Below the pieces are notes generated by a model. It worked only from the letters and a program-made list of their open reading frames with translations. It made no database searches and had not been told where the DNA came from. The position numbers were made by a program, and so were the translations under genes. Below, in pieces: positions 11,606 through 12,068 of a DNA stretch of 12,068 bases. Position 1 is the first letter of the stretch; every line of letters begins with the position of its first letter. Source of the stretch: CAG-390 sp045633005 (lineage in GTDB: Bacteria > Bacillota > Clostridia > Oscillospirales > CAG-272); contig JAZQXT010000035.1 in assembly GCA_045633005.1 (NCBI GenBank), positions 1-12,068 of the forward strand, read 5' to 3'.

Positions 11606-12068
11606 TCAGTCTGCCAGCGCAAAGCGTCGGTAGGCTTGATATTTTTTGCTGTAATACTCCGTCACAGCGGGGGCCGCGGGGACGAAGATGCGGCGGGGCA
11701 TAGTAGCCGCCTCGGTGAGATCACCGAACGCGCCCGTTCCCGTAGCGGCAAGCATAGCCGCGCCGAGTGCGGGGGCATCGGGCTCTGCCAGACGGTAGAG
11801 CTTTCTGTCCGCGAATACGGCGGCAACTATCTCAAGCCACAGACGGCTCTTGGACGCTCCGCCCGAAATAACTATCTCGCTGCCTGCGGGGAAGCCTGCG
11901 GCTTCAAACGCCTCAACGAGTGCGCGAGCCTCAAACGCCGCGCCCTCCATAGCCGCAAGTGCGGTGTCGGCGGGGGTCTTGCCCTCGGCTACGCTCATGG
12001 GAACACACACGCCGTCCTTGTGGGGAATAGCGGGGTTCGGGGGCAAGTCGGGTCGTAGCCATGTCGTT
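11606..12068 (-). CDS. FGGY-family carbohydrate kinase, C-terminal part (5' end outside window)
   Basis: The frame is open from the window's right edge to TGA 11608-11606, giving about 153 residues. It is the C-terminal ATPase half of a sugar kinase of the xylulokinase/FGGY type. Seen: the adenosine-binding motif ISGGASKSRLWLEIVAAVF, followed by YRLAEPDAPALGAAMLAATGTGAFGD, the standard FGGY_C sequence, and a short helical tail. The substrate-binding half is missing, so the sugar cannot be inferred. An in-frame TTG at 12046 is internal, not the start. It is the first visible gene of the sugar operon; its promoter and any further genes (transporter, regulator) lie beyond the window. Confidence 0.9.
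   Translation of the reverse strand, partial: TTWLRPDLPPNPAIPHKDGVCVPMSVAEGKTPADTALAAMEGAAFEARALVEAFEAAGFPAGSEIVISGGASKSRLWLEIVAAVFADRKLYRLAEPDAPALGAAMLAATGTGAFGDLTEAATMPRRIFVPAAPAVTEYYSKKYQAYRRFALAD

Overview
The window looks like chromosomal DNA from an uncultured, gut-type Clostridia (Firmicutes) species. The pointers are strong AAGGAG-type ribosome sites, compact hairpin/T-run terminators, consensus TTGACA/TATAAT promoters, an integrase of the kind found in Firmicute integrative elements, and family-level similarity of several proteins (SPFH protein with a small RHH partner, YwqG-like DUF1963, MATE exporter). The organism is inferred, not proven.

Left end (1-985): the 3' part of a tyrosine integrase runs toward a complete tRNA-Pro(CGG) gene on the minus strand. 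The 5' half of that tRNA, plus 2 bp upstream, is repeated exactly (41 bp) 194 bp away at 896-936. The outer, incomplete copy has the textbook tRNA promoter (TTGACA-17-TATAAT). The inner, complete copy is read from a different promoter (TTGAAA-17-TGCTATAAT) and has GTGGTC repeats in its leader. I read this as an attachment-site scar of a mobile element that entered the 5' half of tRNA-Pro.

Next (1026-2847, minus): an SPFH/Band-7 membrane protein, a small ribbon-helix-helix protein and a YbaK-type aminoacyl-tRNA deacylase lie in one direction. The SPFH gene has a strong promoter over two TGATATCA palindromes. Divergent from it is a lipoprotein with four membrane segments (2991-3827, plus).

Between the lipoprotein and the next, convergent gene lies an array of four perfect hairpins of different sequence joined by an identical 8-base linker (3863-3950). 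It is boxed in by two strong terminators. This is the most puzzling structure in the window.

Centre (4009-8182, minus): an operon of a MATE exporter, a membrane-anchored TPR-DUF1963 protein (ATGA overlap) and mannitol-1-phosphate 5-dehydrogenase. Its promoter -35 box lies inside the terminator of the operon upstream.

Right end (8289-12068, minus): a sugar operon, FGGY kinase (cut by the window end), amidohydrolase-2 hydrolase, AraA-like isomerase and class II ketose-bisphosphate aldolase, with gaps of 13-19 bases. Isomerise, phosphorylate and cleave is a complete logic for feeding a sugar into glycolysis, but the set does not match a standard arabinose, fucose or tagatose operon, so the substrate is open.
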